Position numbers and translations under genes: made by a program. DNA of 49,438 bases, taken from positions 1 to 49,438 of the forward strand of contig NZ_AEJB01000313.1 in assembly GCF_000331005.1 (NCBI RefSeq), in the 5' to 3' direction. Positions 1 to 8,468 of the stretch are shown here, in pieces. Source of the stretch: Streptomyces turgidiscabies Car8 (lineage in GTDB: Bacteria > Actinomycetota > Actinomycetes > Streptomycetales > Streptomycetaceae). The notes under the pieces are model-generated. The model saw only the letters and a list, made by a program, of their open reading frames with translations, ran no database searches and was not told where the DNA came from. Within the stretch, counting starts at the first letter, position 1, and every line of letters begins with the position of its first letter.

Positions 1-206
1 CCCTGGGCGTTTGTTCCGTCCCCCGTGGGGCCGTCGCGGCCGTCATACTTTTGTGCCTTGTGTGGCTCGTGTGACATGTCTATGGTGATCCCGCGCGCAA
101 AGCGGACCCGACCCGTTCGCCATCGCGCACATCAGACTGCGCACGGGGGGAACCGCCGCCAGGTCTGCCTCTTCGGACGGGCAGGACAGGTGACCCCTGC
201 CTGCAT
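1..206. other. Left-edge non-coding stretch
   Basis: No convincing gene is visible before the toxin gene. The stretch is less GC-rich around 45-90 and probably carries the toxin promoter, but I cannot assign -35 and -10 boxes with confidence. A GGACAGG at 184-190 lies too far upstream of the GTG at 207 to be a clear ribosome binding site. Confidence 0.4.
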
Positions 207-3200
207 GTGTTCACGAGGGGGATGTTCTCTTTGTTGTTGCGAAGATCGACAACACGCTTCGCGCGTGTGGTTCCGGTTGTTCTCTCCATAGCCGTCCTGG
301 GCGCGGTCGTCGCCAGGCCCGAGCTCGCCGCCCAGTACGCCGACGACGCCGCGCCCGTGGCCGCTGCCACCGACAGCTACGACGGTTTCGACAGCGCCGC
401 CGCGCAGCAACTGCGCCAGGACCAGTGCCTGATGGCCGACGCGCTGCGGCTCGGCGGCCCGGGCATGTTCACCACAGCGCAGGACGCGCTCAACCAGACG
501 CCGGAAAAGCTGCGCACGGCGGCGAACCGGGAGTACTGGAACACCACTCCGCTGTCGACGGCGTTCGAGCAGGACAGGGCCGCCGCGGACAAGGAGGGCA
601 CCGCGCTCCACGCCCGCCTCGACGTGTGGCAGAAGCCGGTGTCGGATCTGTCGTACCCGGGCGGGTTCAAGAGCGTCGCGGACTTCCGGGACCCGCCGGG
701 GCTGCCCGGCAGCACGGAGAAGGACTTCTTCCAGCAGACCGGAATCTCCCAGTGGATCTGGGAGCAGTTCTGGAAGTCCGAGGACGATCTGTACGACGAT
801 CCGACCCCGCCGGCCGACGCGGCCACGGTGACGGCCGTCAAGGCCCTCGGTACCCCGCTCTACGGCGCGAGCCCGTCCGGCTCGGATCCGAACTGGAACC
901 AGGCCTACGAGGAGCACCAGGCGTGGGACGGCCTGGTCAACTGGAGCATGGAGCCGACGGGTTCGGACAACGCCCGTCTCTTCCTGGCGTCGGGCGGCTT
1001 CCCGCGTACGGCGGCCGAACCGGGCACCGTCGAGTACCGGCTGGCCGTCGAGGACCTGAAGACCCGGTTCGCGGCGTGCGGTTGGCGCGGGCCGGTCGAC
1101 CCGAACAAGGTGCTCGGCAAGCAGGTCGCCGCGGCGTCGGCGGAGTGGCAGCAGGAGATCGCCGCACAGGCCGCGCCGCGCAACCAGATCCTGACCGCCA
1201 ACCGTGACGCCGTGAAGGCGCTCGCGAGCGGTTCGAAGGCGCTCGGCGAGATGCTGGGCCAGTCCTGGATCGCCGATCACCTGACCCGCTGGCAGAGTTA
1301 CTGGTCCGCCGGTGGTCCCGGCTGGATCGGTACCAGCCCGATGGTCATCCACGCGAACGGCGCCGCCGACAAGTGCCTCGAAGTCGCGGGCGCGGGCAAG
1401 ACCAACGGCTCGATCGTGCAGATCTACACCTGCAACGGCGGAGCCGGGCAGAAGTGGCAGATCAGCGGCGACACGCTCGTCAACGTCAACTCCGGCAAGT
1501 GCCTGGAGGTGAAGGGTGCCGGTACGGCCAACGGGACCGCCGTCCAGATCGGGACGTGCAGCGACAAGAACGCCGCGCAGAAGTGGGCGTACGACAGCCA
1601 CGCCACCACGCGGCTGTTCAACCCGGGTACCGGCAACTGCCTCGACCTCGCGTCGTACGCCAACAGCCGTGACGGCCGGATGTGGGACTGCCTGGGCACC
1701 GTCCCGCAGAAGTTCGACATCACACCGTCCGGTCACCAGGGCACCGACGACCTGGACTACCCGGAGACGGCCGACTTCACCAAGGTGAAGGCGCGCATCA
1801 CCGCCGCCCGCGCCGAGTCGACGAAGCAGCTCGCGGTGATCAAGGCGCAGGCTGCCGCCGCGAAGAAGTCGGCCACGGCGACGGACACCGCTCAGCAGTC
1901 GGCGTACGTGATCGCCGACCAGGCCGGTGCCCCCAGGGGCCGTGGTCTGCTGGTGGGTCTGCAGAAGGCGCAGGTCACGAAGGCGTCCTCGGCCGCGCTG
2001 GACGCGCTGGTGAAGGCCGGTGAGACCGCTGACGCGGCCACCCGGGCCGCCGCCGGGGACAGTGCGACGATCGCCGCGCGTGCGGTGACGCAGACCGCCG
2101 CGTCGAAGGCGGCGTTCCGTACGGCTGCCGCGCAGCAGGCCAGGGAGCAGGCGAAGGCAGCGGCCGACGCCGCCGCCGTACAGGCGCAGGCCGCGAAGGC
2201 GGCCCGGGATCTGGCCAAGGCGAAGCTCGTCGAGACGCAGGCGGCGGAGGCGGACGCGAAGGCTGCGGCCGCCGAGGCGCACGCGCAGCGGCTGAACGCG
2301 GAGAAGGAGGAGCTGACGGCGAAGGCGGAGAAGGAGACCGCCGCGCAGAAGCAGGCCGAGGCCGCGCAGCACCGGCAGAACGCCGAGGGGTACGCGACCG
2401 AGGCGAACAACGCGAAGGGCCGTGCCGAGGCCTCCGAGACGACGGCGCGTGAGCGTCGTCAGGACGCGGAGGCGGCGCGGGACAACGCGAAGGGCAAGCG
2501 GGACGACGCGTGGGACGCCGAGAGCCGGGCCAACACGGCGCGGGCGAAGGCGGACGCGAAGGAGGCGTACGCCCAGGCGCACGACGCCGACGACCAGGCG
2601 ACGGCGTCGCGGTCGGCGGCCGACGCGGCTGATGCTGCCGCGACGGACGCGGAGTCGGCGGCGGCGTCGGCTCGTGGCGAGGCGAACGCGGCGACACAGG
2701 CGGCGGCTGACGCCGACGCGGCGGCGACGCGCGCCGAGGCCGCTGCCAAGCGGGCCCGTGCGGCCTCGGACGCGGCGAACGCGGCCAAGCTGAAGGCTGA
2801 CGCGGCGGTCCGTACGGCGACGGCCTCGGCGGCCGACGCCATCAAGGCCTCGCAGGTGGCGGCCCAGGCGGCCAGTGCCGCGGTCAAGCTGGCCGACGAG
2901 GCCGAGAAGCACGCGCTGGAGGCGAAGGCGCACGCCGACGTGGCCAGGGCCGAGGCCGTCAAGGCGGTCGCGGGTGCGGCGGAGGCCGTCGGTCACGCGT
3001 ACGCCACCGCGCAGGCGGCGGAGGACGCCCGTAACTCGGCGCAGCAGGTGGCGGCGCCGGCGAACGACGCGATCCAGCTCGGTTCGCCGTACGTCACGAC
3101 GGACTCGGCGGCGGGACTGGCGGTCCTGACCGGTCAGTCGACGAAGACGATCGCCGAGCAGCAGGTGGCGGTCGCCGAGGCGCACGCGGCGAACGCGGCG

Positions 3201-3740
3201 CAGGTCGCGACGCAGGCGCAGAGCACCGCGAACGCGGCGACGGGTGACGCGAAGGCGGCCCTGGTACTGGCCGGCGAGGCCGCCGGGTTCGCGGCGCATG
3301 CCCGCAAGTCGGCCAAGGAGGCGCTCGGTTACTCGGCCGAGGCCTCGACGTACGCCGCCGAGGCCCAGAAGTCACTGGCCCGCAGCATCTGGTACGACCA
3401 GCAGGCCATGTTGACGCGGCAGCCGCCGACAAGGCGGCGGGTCGGGCCGAGGGCTACGCCAAGGACGCCCGCGCCTCTGCCGACCAGGCGGCCCTGGACG
3501 CGGCAGCGGCCCGCCAGGCGGCCTCGGAAGCCGAGCAGGCGGCGACGGACGCCCGCGCGGCGGCCACCCGGGCGGACGCCGAGGCGACCCTCGCGGAGGA
3601 GGCGGCGAAGGACGCGCAGAAGTACGCGGACTCGGCGCAGGAGGCGGCCGACCAGTCGGAGCGCAATGACGCGAACAAGACCGTGGCCGAGGGTTCCGGA
3701 ACCGGTGTGGGCGGTGTCTTCTACGTCGTCGACAAGATGA
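207..3740 (+). CDS. Polymorphic toxin, N-terminal part (lectin and coiled coil; frameshifted)
   Basis: This reads as the front of a very large exported toxin. A basic N-terminus and hydrophobic segment (about residues 12-36) look like a Sec signal or membrane anchor. An unassigned domain follows to about residue 370. Residues about 374-510 form a ricin-type beta-trefoil lectin with three QxW/QxF repeats (GQKWQ, AQKWAY, PQKFD). Residues about 520-1067 are an Ala/Lys/Glu-rich coiled coil that could act as a rigid stalk. After about nucleotide 3410 the frame turns into Arg/Pro-rich nonsense up to the stop at 3740, while the alanine-rich sequence continues in another frame. The C-terminus as read is therefore not real, and this is one half of a broken gene of about 1,657 residues. 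The start is uncertain: GTG 207 or ATG 222. Confidence 0.75.
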   Translation: MFTRGMFSLLLRRSTTRFARVVPVVLSIAVLGAVVARPELAAQYADDAAPVAAATDSYDGFDSAAAQQLRQDQCLMADALRLGGPGMFTTAQDALNQTPEKLRTAANREYWNTTPLSTAFEQDRAAADKEGTALHARLDVWQKPVSDLSYPGGFKSVADFRDPPGLPGSTEKDFFQQTGISQWIWEQFWKSEDDLYDDPTPPADAATVTAVKALGTPLYGASPSGSDPNWNQAYEEHQAWDGLVNWSMEPTGSDNARLFLASGGFPRTAAEPGTVEYRLAVEDLKTRFAACGWRGPVDPNKVLGKQVAAASAEWQQEIAAQAAPRNQILTANRDAVKALASGSKALGEMLGQSWIADHLTRWQSYWSAGGPGWIGTSPMVIHANGAADKCLEVAGAGKTNGSIVQIYTCNGGAGQKWQISGDTLVNVNSGKCLEVKGAGTANGTAVQIGTCSDKNAAQKWAYDSHATTRLFNPGTGNCLDLASYANSRDGRMWDCLGTVPQKFDITPSGHQGTDDLDYPETADFTKVKARITAARAESTKQLAVIKAQAAAAKKSATATDTAQQSAYVIADQAGAPRGRGLLVGLQKAQVTKASSAALDALVKAGETADAATRAAAGDSATIAARAVTQTAASKAAFRTAAAQQAREQAKAAADAAAVQAQAAKAARDLAKAKLVETQAAEADAKAAAAEAHAQRLNAEKEELTAKAEKETAAQKQAEAAQHRQNAEGYATEANNAKGRAEASETTARERRQDAEAARDNAKGKRDDAWDAESRANTARAKADAKEAYAQAHDADDQATASRSAADAADAAATDAESAAASARGEANAATQAAADADAAATRAEAAAKRARAASDAANAAKLKADAAVRTATASAADAIKASQVAAQAASAAVKLADEAEKHALEAKAHADVARAEAVKAVAGAAEAVGHAYATAQAAEDARNSAQQVAAPANDAIQLGSPYVTTDSAAGLAVLTGQSTKTIAEQQVAVAEAHAANAAQVATQAQSTANAATGDAKAALVLAGEAAGFAAHARKSAKEALGYSAEASTYAAEAQKSLARSIWYDQQAMLTRQPPTRRRVGPRATPRTPAPLPTRRPWTRQRPARRPRKPSRRRRTPARRPPGRTPRRPSRRRRRRTRRSTRTRRRRRPTSRSAMTRTRPWPRVPEPVWAVSSTSSTR
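3408..3413 (+). other. Frameshift point in the toxin gene
   Basis: Upstream of here the coding frame starts at positions divisible by three (ending DQQAM at 3408-3410). Downstream, the coiled-coil sequence resumes one frame over with codons gac gcg gca gcc from 3413. Two bases (tt, 3411-3412) lie between, so restoring the frame needs one inserted base or two deleted ones. I see no homopolymer run or heptameric slippery site, which argues against programmed frameshifting. A real inactivating indel or a sequencing error are the main explanations. Confidence 0.8.
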
Positions 3741-5182
3741 CGGAGTCGGGCCCGTCGAAGCCGCTCAACAAGTGCGACTATGTGCCGTTCCAGGGCTGCA
3801 CGGTGACATGGGAACTGCATGTCGACATCACGGTCAGTTTCTACCTCTGCGTCAACCCCGAGGTTCCCGCGACGGAGACCGGGTGCCCGAAGGCGGACAC
3901 GACGTACCTCGACACGAAGGTGCTCAAGGACCAGACCAGGAAGTGGACCCACTACTTCAGCTTCGGGGACATCACCCGGATCGGCTGGCAGAACCTCTTC
4001 GGGGAGACAGCCGGAGCGGTTCTGTACGAGATCGTGCTGGGCGACGTCGCTCGCTGCTACCACGGCGACAAGTCGAGCTGCGCCTGGTTCGCGTCCAACT
4101 TCATCCCGGGCAAGGTGTTCGGGAAGATCGGTGAGGCGATCTTCGCGCTCGACGCCGCTCTGAAGACCGGAATCGGAGTCGCCGACGCGTTCAAGGCGCT
4201 GCGGAAGCTGGACCTCGACCCGGCGGCGCTGGCCAAGATCGAGGCCAGTGTCAACGCGTACGAGGACGTCATCACGACGTGCAAGCTCAACAGCTTCCCC
4301 GGGGACACCCTGGTGCTGATGGCCGACGGTACGCGCAGGCCGATCAGTGCGGTGCGTGAGGGCGACCGGGTCCTGGCCGCCGACCCCGGCAACGGGCGAC
4401 TGCGCGCGGAGCGGGTCACCGACACGTTCCGGCACGACACCGAACGGCTGGTCACCATCGACCTGGCCGGCGGCAGCAGCCTGGACACCACGGCCGGACA
4501 CAAGATCCGCACGGGTGAAGGCGTCTGGGTTCTCGCGGCCGACCTGCGCCCGGGTGACCGGCTGCTCGGCCCGGACGGCACACCGCGCACGGTGACCGGA
4601 GTACACGACCGGTCGGGTCTCGCCCCGCGCGAGGTGTACGACCTCACGGTAGGCGGTCTGCACACGTTCTATGTGCGGACCGAGGGGGCCGGGGCGGCGG
4701 ATGTTCTGGTGCACAACTGCCTGAACCTGGCGGACGAGGACCTTGCCGATCTCGCCGACTACGCAGACGAGATGCACACGCTGAAGGACCACGTCAACCG
4801 GTCGCCGGCGCAGGCACGGGCTCTCGCCACGGAGAAGGGCGAACCCAAGTCGATCTGGACCAGCCAGCAGATCGCCCAGGAGGCCGTGGAAGCGGTGGTG
4901 CTCCAGAATTTCAACAAGCTGGACGCGAGCGGCAACCGGGTCTTCGACAAGGCGAAGTGGGAGGCGTTCGTACAGTCGGGTGCGAAGCTCAGGGACGGAG
5001 GGCAGTACCGGACGCTCACGGGCACGTTGCACACCTATCCGTCCCTGGGCAAGGTGTACTTCCCGAACAGCACGAGGGTCGACGACGCGGGCAACAACGT
5101 CGTGCTGATCTTCATGAAGGTCAAGAAGCACAAGGGCAACGGGCGTTACGGGCTCGTGGTCAAGACCGCCTACCCGAAGTAG
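3683..5182 (+). CDS. Polymorphic toxin, C-terminal part (HINT plus RNase A-like toxin domain)
   Basis: This is the downstream half of the toxin. Its coding frame is open from about 3413; GTG 3683 is only the first usable internal start. An unassigned globular region (residues 1-199) leads into a HINT self-processing domain at about 200-346, with PGDTLVLMADGTRRPI, a GDRVLAADP segment, two LRPGDRL-type turns, and the C-terminal signature VLVHNC (Asn345-Cys346). The last 153 residues form the toxin tip. It has His365 and His370 in HTLKDHVN, an IWTSQQIAQEAVEAV helix, and a final TAYP motif. This layout resembles the bacterial RNase A-like CdiA-CT family (PF18431), though I could not run a profile search. 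If correct, the tip is an RNase delivered into competitor cells. The candidate immunity gene starts 42 bp downstream. Confidence 0.75.
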   Translation: MAEGSGTGVGGVFYVVDKMTESGPSKPLNKCDYVPFQGCTVTWELHVDITVSFYLCVNPEVPATETGCPKADTTYLDTKVLKDQTRKWTHYFSFGDITRIGWQNLFGETAGAVLYEIVLGDVARCYHGDKSSCAWFASNFIPGKVFGKIGEAIFALDAALKTGIGVADAFKALRKLDLDPAALAKIEASVNAYEDVITTCKLNSFPGDTLVLMADGTRRPISAVREGDRVLAADPGNGRLRAERVTDTFRHDTERLVTIDLAGGSSLDTTAGHKIRTGEGVWVLAADLRPGDRLLGPDGTPRTVTGVHDRSGLAPREVYDLTVGGLHTFYVRTEGAGAADVLVHNCLNLADEDLADLADYADEMHTLKDHVNRSPAQARALATEKGEPKSIWTSQQIAQEAVEAVVLQNFNKLDASGNRVFDKAKWEAFVQSGAKLRDGGQYRTLTGTLHTYPSLGKVYFPNSTRVDDAGNNVVLIFMKVKKHKGNGRYGLVVKTAYPK

Positions 5183-5224
5183 GACACGATCCCAGCAGGA
5201 CACGACCCCGGTAGGACCTGATCC
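5180..5224 (+). repeat. Three imperfect 16-bp tandem repeats
   Basis: Copies are TAGGACACGATCCC (5180-5193), CAGGACACGACCCC (5196-5209) and TAGGACCTGATCC (5212-5224), with a 16-bp period. The first contains the toxin stop codon and the last ends directly at the next ATG. Each carries an AGGA core, so the last may also serve as ribosome binding site. Confidence 0.7.
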
Positions 5225-6562
5225 ATGCCACAGAAACGTCCCACGTACGTCGAACTGGGTTACTCCGGTGACTTCGGGCTCACCGGTCTGACGGAGCTCC
5301 TGCGTCAACTGTGCTCCCCGGACGGTCCCGCCGTCGACCTTCCGGCCGCGCTCGCGGTCGCCGCCGGGTCGGCGGACGGGTCCGACGGTGAGGAGGCCGT
5401 GGAACTGGAGGAGGACGCCCGTCGGCTGCTGGACGTCGACGGTGCCGGGGACGGTCCGTTGTCGGAGGAGGTTCTCCGCACGGTGTGGCTGGCCGCTGCC
5501 GGCCGGGTTTTCGACCCGGCCGGCAGCGGTACGGACACCCGTGGCTGGTTGCGGGCGGTCGCGGATCTGGCCACGGAACGCCTCCGGCAGAACGACCGCT
5601 CCTACGTCCCGCCGCCGGTGTCACCGGTACGGGACGAGGAGCTGTGCGGGGCGGTCCTGGCGGAAATCCGCGTGCTGGCCGGGGAGTTGACCCGCGCGAG
5701 TGAGCTTCCGGAGCTGGCACGGAGCCTTGGGCAGGTCGTTGCCCGTGCCGATGCCGATCTCGGCTTCCGGCTTTTCCTGCGGGCCTTGAAGGTGTACGCC
5801 GTACAGGTTCCGAAGGAGCAGTACGACAGGTTCCTCGGTCTCGGCGAGCGGCTCGGGTACCCCGCCTGGATCGTCCGGGACGGACTCGACGTCGACTGGC
5901 CGCCGATCGACACCGCGCGCCGCGACACGGCGTGGAACTTCGGGCTCTCCCGACTCGCGGGAAACGCCCACCAGGACTGGCACCCCGACACAGCCCGCAG
6001 AGAGATCCACAGGGTGGCCGACGCGGACGACCCCGCACAGTCCCCGGGCACGGCGGCGGCCCTCCTGCTGGAGGACGCGCTCCGCCTGTCGCGCTCACCC
6101 CTGTCCGACGGGACGGTCACCACACTCTGGGTTGCCGTCTCGGACGCGTCCCTGCGTATGGACGGGCGCGACTGGCTGCGGCTGGTCGCGGACGTCTGCG
6201 GGGAGCGGCTGCGGGAGGTCGCCCCCGCGTACACCCCGGTGGTGCCGCCCGCCGGCACGGAGTCGGTGGACACCGTGTTGCGGGAGATCAGGGAGACGGG
6301 CCTCGCGGTGACGGACCAGGCGATCAGCCCCCGCTGGCGGCCACTCCCGGCCCCGGATGCCATGGCCGCGCTGGAACAGGTCGTCACTCTGGTCGATCCC
6401 GACCTCGGGTTCCGCCTGTTCCTCCAGATGCTGCGGGTGCTGTCCGTGCCGCTCACCCGGGACCAGTACGAACGGTACGTGTCGATCGGGGCGGGGTTCG
6501 GGTACGGGGAGTGTCTCGTCGACGAGGTGGAGCATCTCGTCCGAACAGGGGGCGGGCACTGA
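5225..6562 (+). CDS. Probable immunity protein with two internal repeats
   Basis: I do not recognise a named family. The 445-residue, soluble, leaderless protein is an internal duplication. TVWLAAAGRVF...WLRAVADLATERL...Y.P in the N-half matches TLWVAVSDAS...WLRLVADVCGERL...YTP in the C-half. DLGFRLFLRALKV...EQYDRF...LGYP matches DLGFRLFLQMLRV...DQYERY...FGYG. It starts at ATG 5225 behind a GGTAGGA element, 42 bp after the toxin stop, with no promoter-sized gap. Location, lack of an export signal and linkage to the toxin tip make a cognate immunity protein the leading inference. A gene order of toxin then immunity is the rule for polymorphic toxins, but binding cannot be shown from sequence. 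Confidence 0.6.
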   Translation: MPQKRPTYVELGYSGDFGLTGLTELLRQLCSPDGPAVDLPAALAVAAGSADGSDGEEAVELEEDARRLLDVDGAGDGPLSEEVLRTVWLAAAGRVFDPAGSGTDTRGWLRAVADLATERLRQNDRSYVPPPVSPVRDEELCGAVLAEIRVLAGELTRASELPELARSLGQVVARADADLGFRLFLRALKVYAVQVPKEQYDRFLGLGERLGYPAWIVRDGLDVDWPPIDTARRDTAWNFGLSRLAGNAHQDWHPDTARREIHRVADADDPAQSPGTAAALLLEDALRLSRSPLSDGTVTTLWVAVSDASLRMDGRDWLRLVADVCGERLREVAPAYTPVVPPAGTESVDTVLREIRETGLAVTDQAISPRWRPLPAPDAMAALEQVVTLVDPDLGFRLFLQMLRVLSVPLTRDQYERYVSIGAGFGYGECLVDEVEHLVRTGGGH

Positions 6563-7944
6563 GCGAGGGCACGCTCGACAGTCGCCTGAGGTCGGTGGTT
6601 CGGACAGGGGACGCCGAGGCGGTGCGGGTCCTGTTGGGGGAGGGCGCCGACCCGGACACGGTCGACGCGGATGGGGGCGAGGGTTCGGATACGGATGGGC
6701 TGCCCGTCCTGTGCGTGGCTGTCGCGGCGTACGACCACGCAGTCGCCGAGGTGTTGGTGGAGGGCGGGGCGGATCCGGACCGGGTGCTGCCGGACGGGAC
6801 CACGCCTCTGTGGCGTGCCGTCGACGGAGGCTCCCCGGCGGTCTTCACGGCGGTGCTCGGCAAGGAGCCCCGGCTACGGATGCCGGAGGAGGCCCGGGAA
6901 CGGCTGCTCGATCTGGCTCGGGGCTGGTACGAGACGGGTGCGGTCGAGGAACTGCGGCGGAGGGCGGGCACGGGGAGCCCCGTAGACGCGGTGGACTCGG
7001 TCCGGGTGCAGGACGAAGAGTACGAGTGGGTCGAGCAGATATCGCTCGGCGGCCTCGTCGTACGGGCCGGCCACGGAGCCGTCCTCACCTCGCTGGAGTG
7101 GGCCTTCCGCGTCCTGACCCCAGTCGATGAGCTGATCGGCCGCGCTGTCGATCCGCCCGACGAGGACCATGTGAACTGGTCGACGGGCTGCTGGATTCTC
7201 GCTCAGCGCCCCAGCTTCGAGACATGGTCGGCCGTGGTCGCCCACCGCCACGACTCCGACCTGGTGCACCGTCGGTTCGTGGTGGGCTACCTGAGGTTGC
7301 GGTCGATCGCGTATACCAGTAGCCCCTCCGGAGAGAAGCGCGAAGCTGATTTCTTGGCCGCCTGGGCGGCAGAGGAAACCGACAGCGGGTTGCTCGCCGA
7401 GGTACTGGAGGTCTTCGCTTGGTACACGCACCAGGACCAGGAGACCATCGGGCTCCGCTACGCCGACCACCCCGACCTCCGCGTACGCCGCGAAGTGCCC
7501 TACACCCTCTCGACGCACGGCGTTCCGTTGACGACTGAGGCCAGGGCCGCGTTGCTCACCCTCACCCGCGACCCGGACACCCGGGTACGTCTCGCAGCGT
7601 GCGAGGTGGGCATGCGGGACGACGACCGCCTCCCGGATATCACCCGGACGCTGCTGGTCCTGGCCGAGGATCCGGACCCGGAAACGCGGAGAGCGGCGGC
7701 TGCGACCCTCGCCAACTCCCGAATCCGCAGGCCCGCTGTGTCGGATGCGCTGGTGGCACTGCTCGCCCACGACGACCAACTCGTGCGACTGGAGGGCGCC
7801 TACGGCCTTGCCGTGCGCGACGACCCGCGCACGGAGGAGGCGATCGACCGGGTGGGCCCCCTCGGCCCCGGGTTCGAGGACGACCACCGGGCCAGTGAGT
7901 TCTGGCGGTGGCGGTGGCGGCGGGAGAATCTGACTGAGGCGTGA
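6559..7944 (+). CDS. Ankyrin and HEAT repeat protein
   Basis: The N-terminal part holds two ankyrin-like repeats (GDAEAVRVLLGEGADPDTVDADG; YDHAVAEVLVEGGADPDRV then TPLWRAVDGG). The C-terminal part, after about residue 290, has HEAT-like repeats (DPDTRVRLAACEVG, DPDPETRRAAAATLANS, DDQLVRLEGAYGLA). Both are protein-binding solenoids. The start is ambiguous. AGGGGG at 6547-6552 is ideally spaced for CTG 6559, which overlaps the preceding TGA; in-frame GTGs at 6511 and 6595 are alternatives. Tight coupling to the immunity candidate suggests an accessory or second immunity role, which is inference only. About 461 residues from the CTG. Confidence 0.65.
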   Translation: MSEGTLDSRLRSVVRTGDAEAVRVLLGEGADPDTVDADGGEGSDTDGLPVLCVAVAAYDHAVAEVLVEGGADPDRVLPDGTTPLWRAVDGGSPAVFTAVLGKEPRLRMPEEARERLLDLARGWYETGAVEELRRRAGTGSPVDAVDSVRVQDEEYEWVEQISLGGLVVRAGHGAVLTSLEWAFRVLTPVDELIGRAVDPPDEDHVNWSTGCWILAQRPSFETWSAVVAHRHDSDLVHRRFVVGYLRLRSIAYTSSPSGEKREADFLAAWAAEETDSGLLAEVLEVFAWYTHQDQETIGLRYADHPDLRVRREVPYTLSTHGVPLTTEARAALLTLTRDPDTRVRLAACEVGMRDDDRLPDITRTLLVLAEDPDPETRRAAAATLANSRIRRPAVSDALVALLAHDDQLVRLEGAYGLAVRDDPRTEEAIDRVGPLGPGFEDDHRASEFWRWRWRRENLTEA

Positions 7945-7971
7945 GCGCGCCTACGACGCCCTGGGGGTGTC

Positions 7972-8388
7972 TTGGGTGGGCGACTTGAGGACACCGAGGA
8001 AGGGGGCGAAGGTGGAGGCTGGGAAGGTGAGAGTGCGGGCCTCTGCCGTCGCACCCTCCGTCTGATCCTGACCATGCACGGGCTGATCGGCCTCGTCGAC
8101 ACCGCCGAACTCCTTGCCACCGAGCTCGTTTCGAACGCCGTACGCCACACCAAGGGTTCCGCCGCCCTGCGTGTTCGCTGGTCGGCTGGTGTTCTGCGGA
8201 TCGGGGCCTGGGATGCGGATCCTCGACCGCCGGAGCCGCCACGGGAGTTGGGGGAACTCGTCGACTCGGAGGACGGGCGCGGCCTGGGGATGGTGCGGGC
8301 GTGTGCCGACCTCTGGGGGTGGCAGCCGCTGAGCCGGTTCGGGAATCGCGGCAAATTCGTGTGGTGCGAGCTGACCTCTGCGGCGTGA
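7972..8388 (+). CDS. RsbW-like ATP-binding protein (anti-sigma factor type)
   Basis: This 138-residue HATPase_c (GHKL) protein belongs to the large Streptomyces family of RsbW/SpoIIAB-like ATP-binding regulators. Visible motifs are the N-box in ELLATELVSNAVRHT, a G1-type DADPRPP, and a G2-type DGRGLGMVRACADLWG. In this family such proteins bind sigma factors or act as Ser/Thr kinases on anti-anti-sigma factors; no partner is encoded next to it. The best start is TTG 7972, about 5 bp after GGGGG at 7962-7966, 27 bp downstream of the ankyrin/HEAT gene stop and in the same frame. The N-terminus is poorly conserved, so a later start is possible. Confidence 0.75.
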   Translation: MGGRLEDTEEGGEGGGWEGESAGLCRRTLRLILTMHGLIGLVDTAELLATELVSNAVRHTKGSAALRVRWSAGVLRIGAWDADPRPPEPPRELGELVDSEDGRGLGMVRACADLWGWQPLSRFGNRGKFVWCELTSAA

Positions 8389-8417
8389 ACGTTTTTGCGT
8401 AACTCGAAAGAGCGAAC

Positions 8418-8430
8418 GCATTCCGAATGC
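8418..8430. promoter_or_regulatory. 13-bp perfect palindrome GCATTC-C-GAATGC
   Basis: A perfect inverted repeat lies in the 80-bp gap upstream of the Rpn-like gene, about 38 bp before its ATG. Its size and position fit an operator for a dimeric regulator, but I recognise no regulator for it. Confidence 0.35.
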
Positions 8431-8468
8431 CTCGAAACACCTCCCTCCGCTGAAGCAAGGTTGCACAC

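Noticed and set aside
132..3299. Long reverse-strand ORF of about 1,055 codons opposite the toxin gene
   Set aside because: Arg/Val/Leu-rich low-complexity translation caused by GC-biased antisense frame; the forward frame has the lectin motifs and signal segment.
3408..3413. Programmed ribosomal frameshift in the toxin gene
   Set aside because: No slippery heptamer, no obvious downstream pseudoknot, and the junction is in a coiled coil with no functional reason for a shift.
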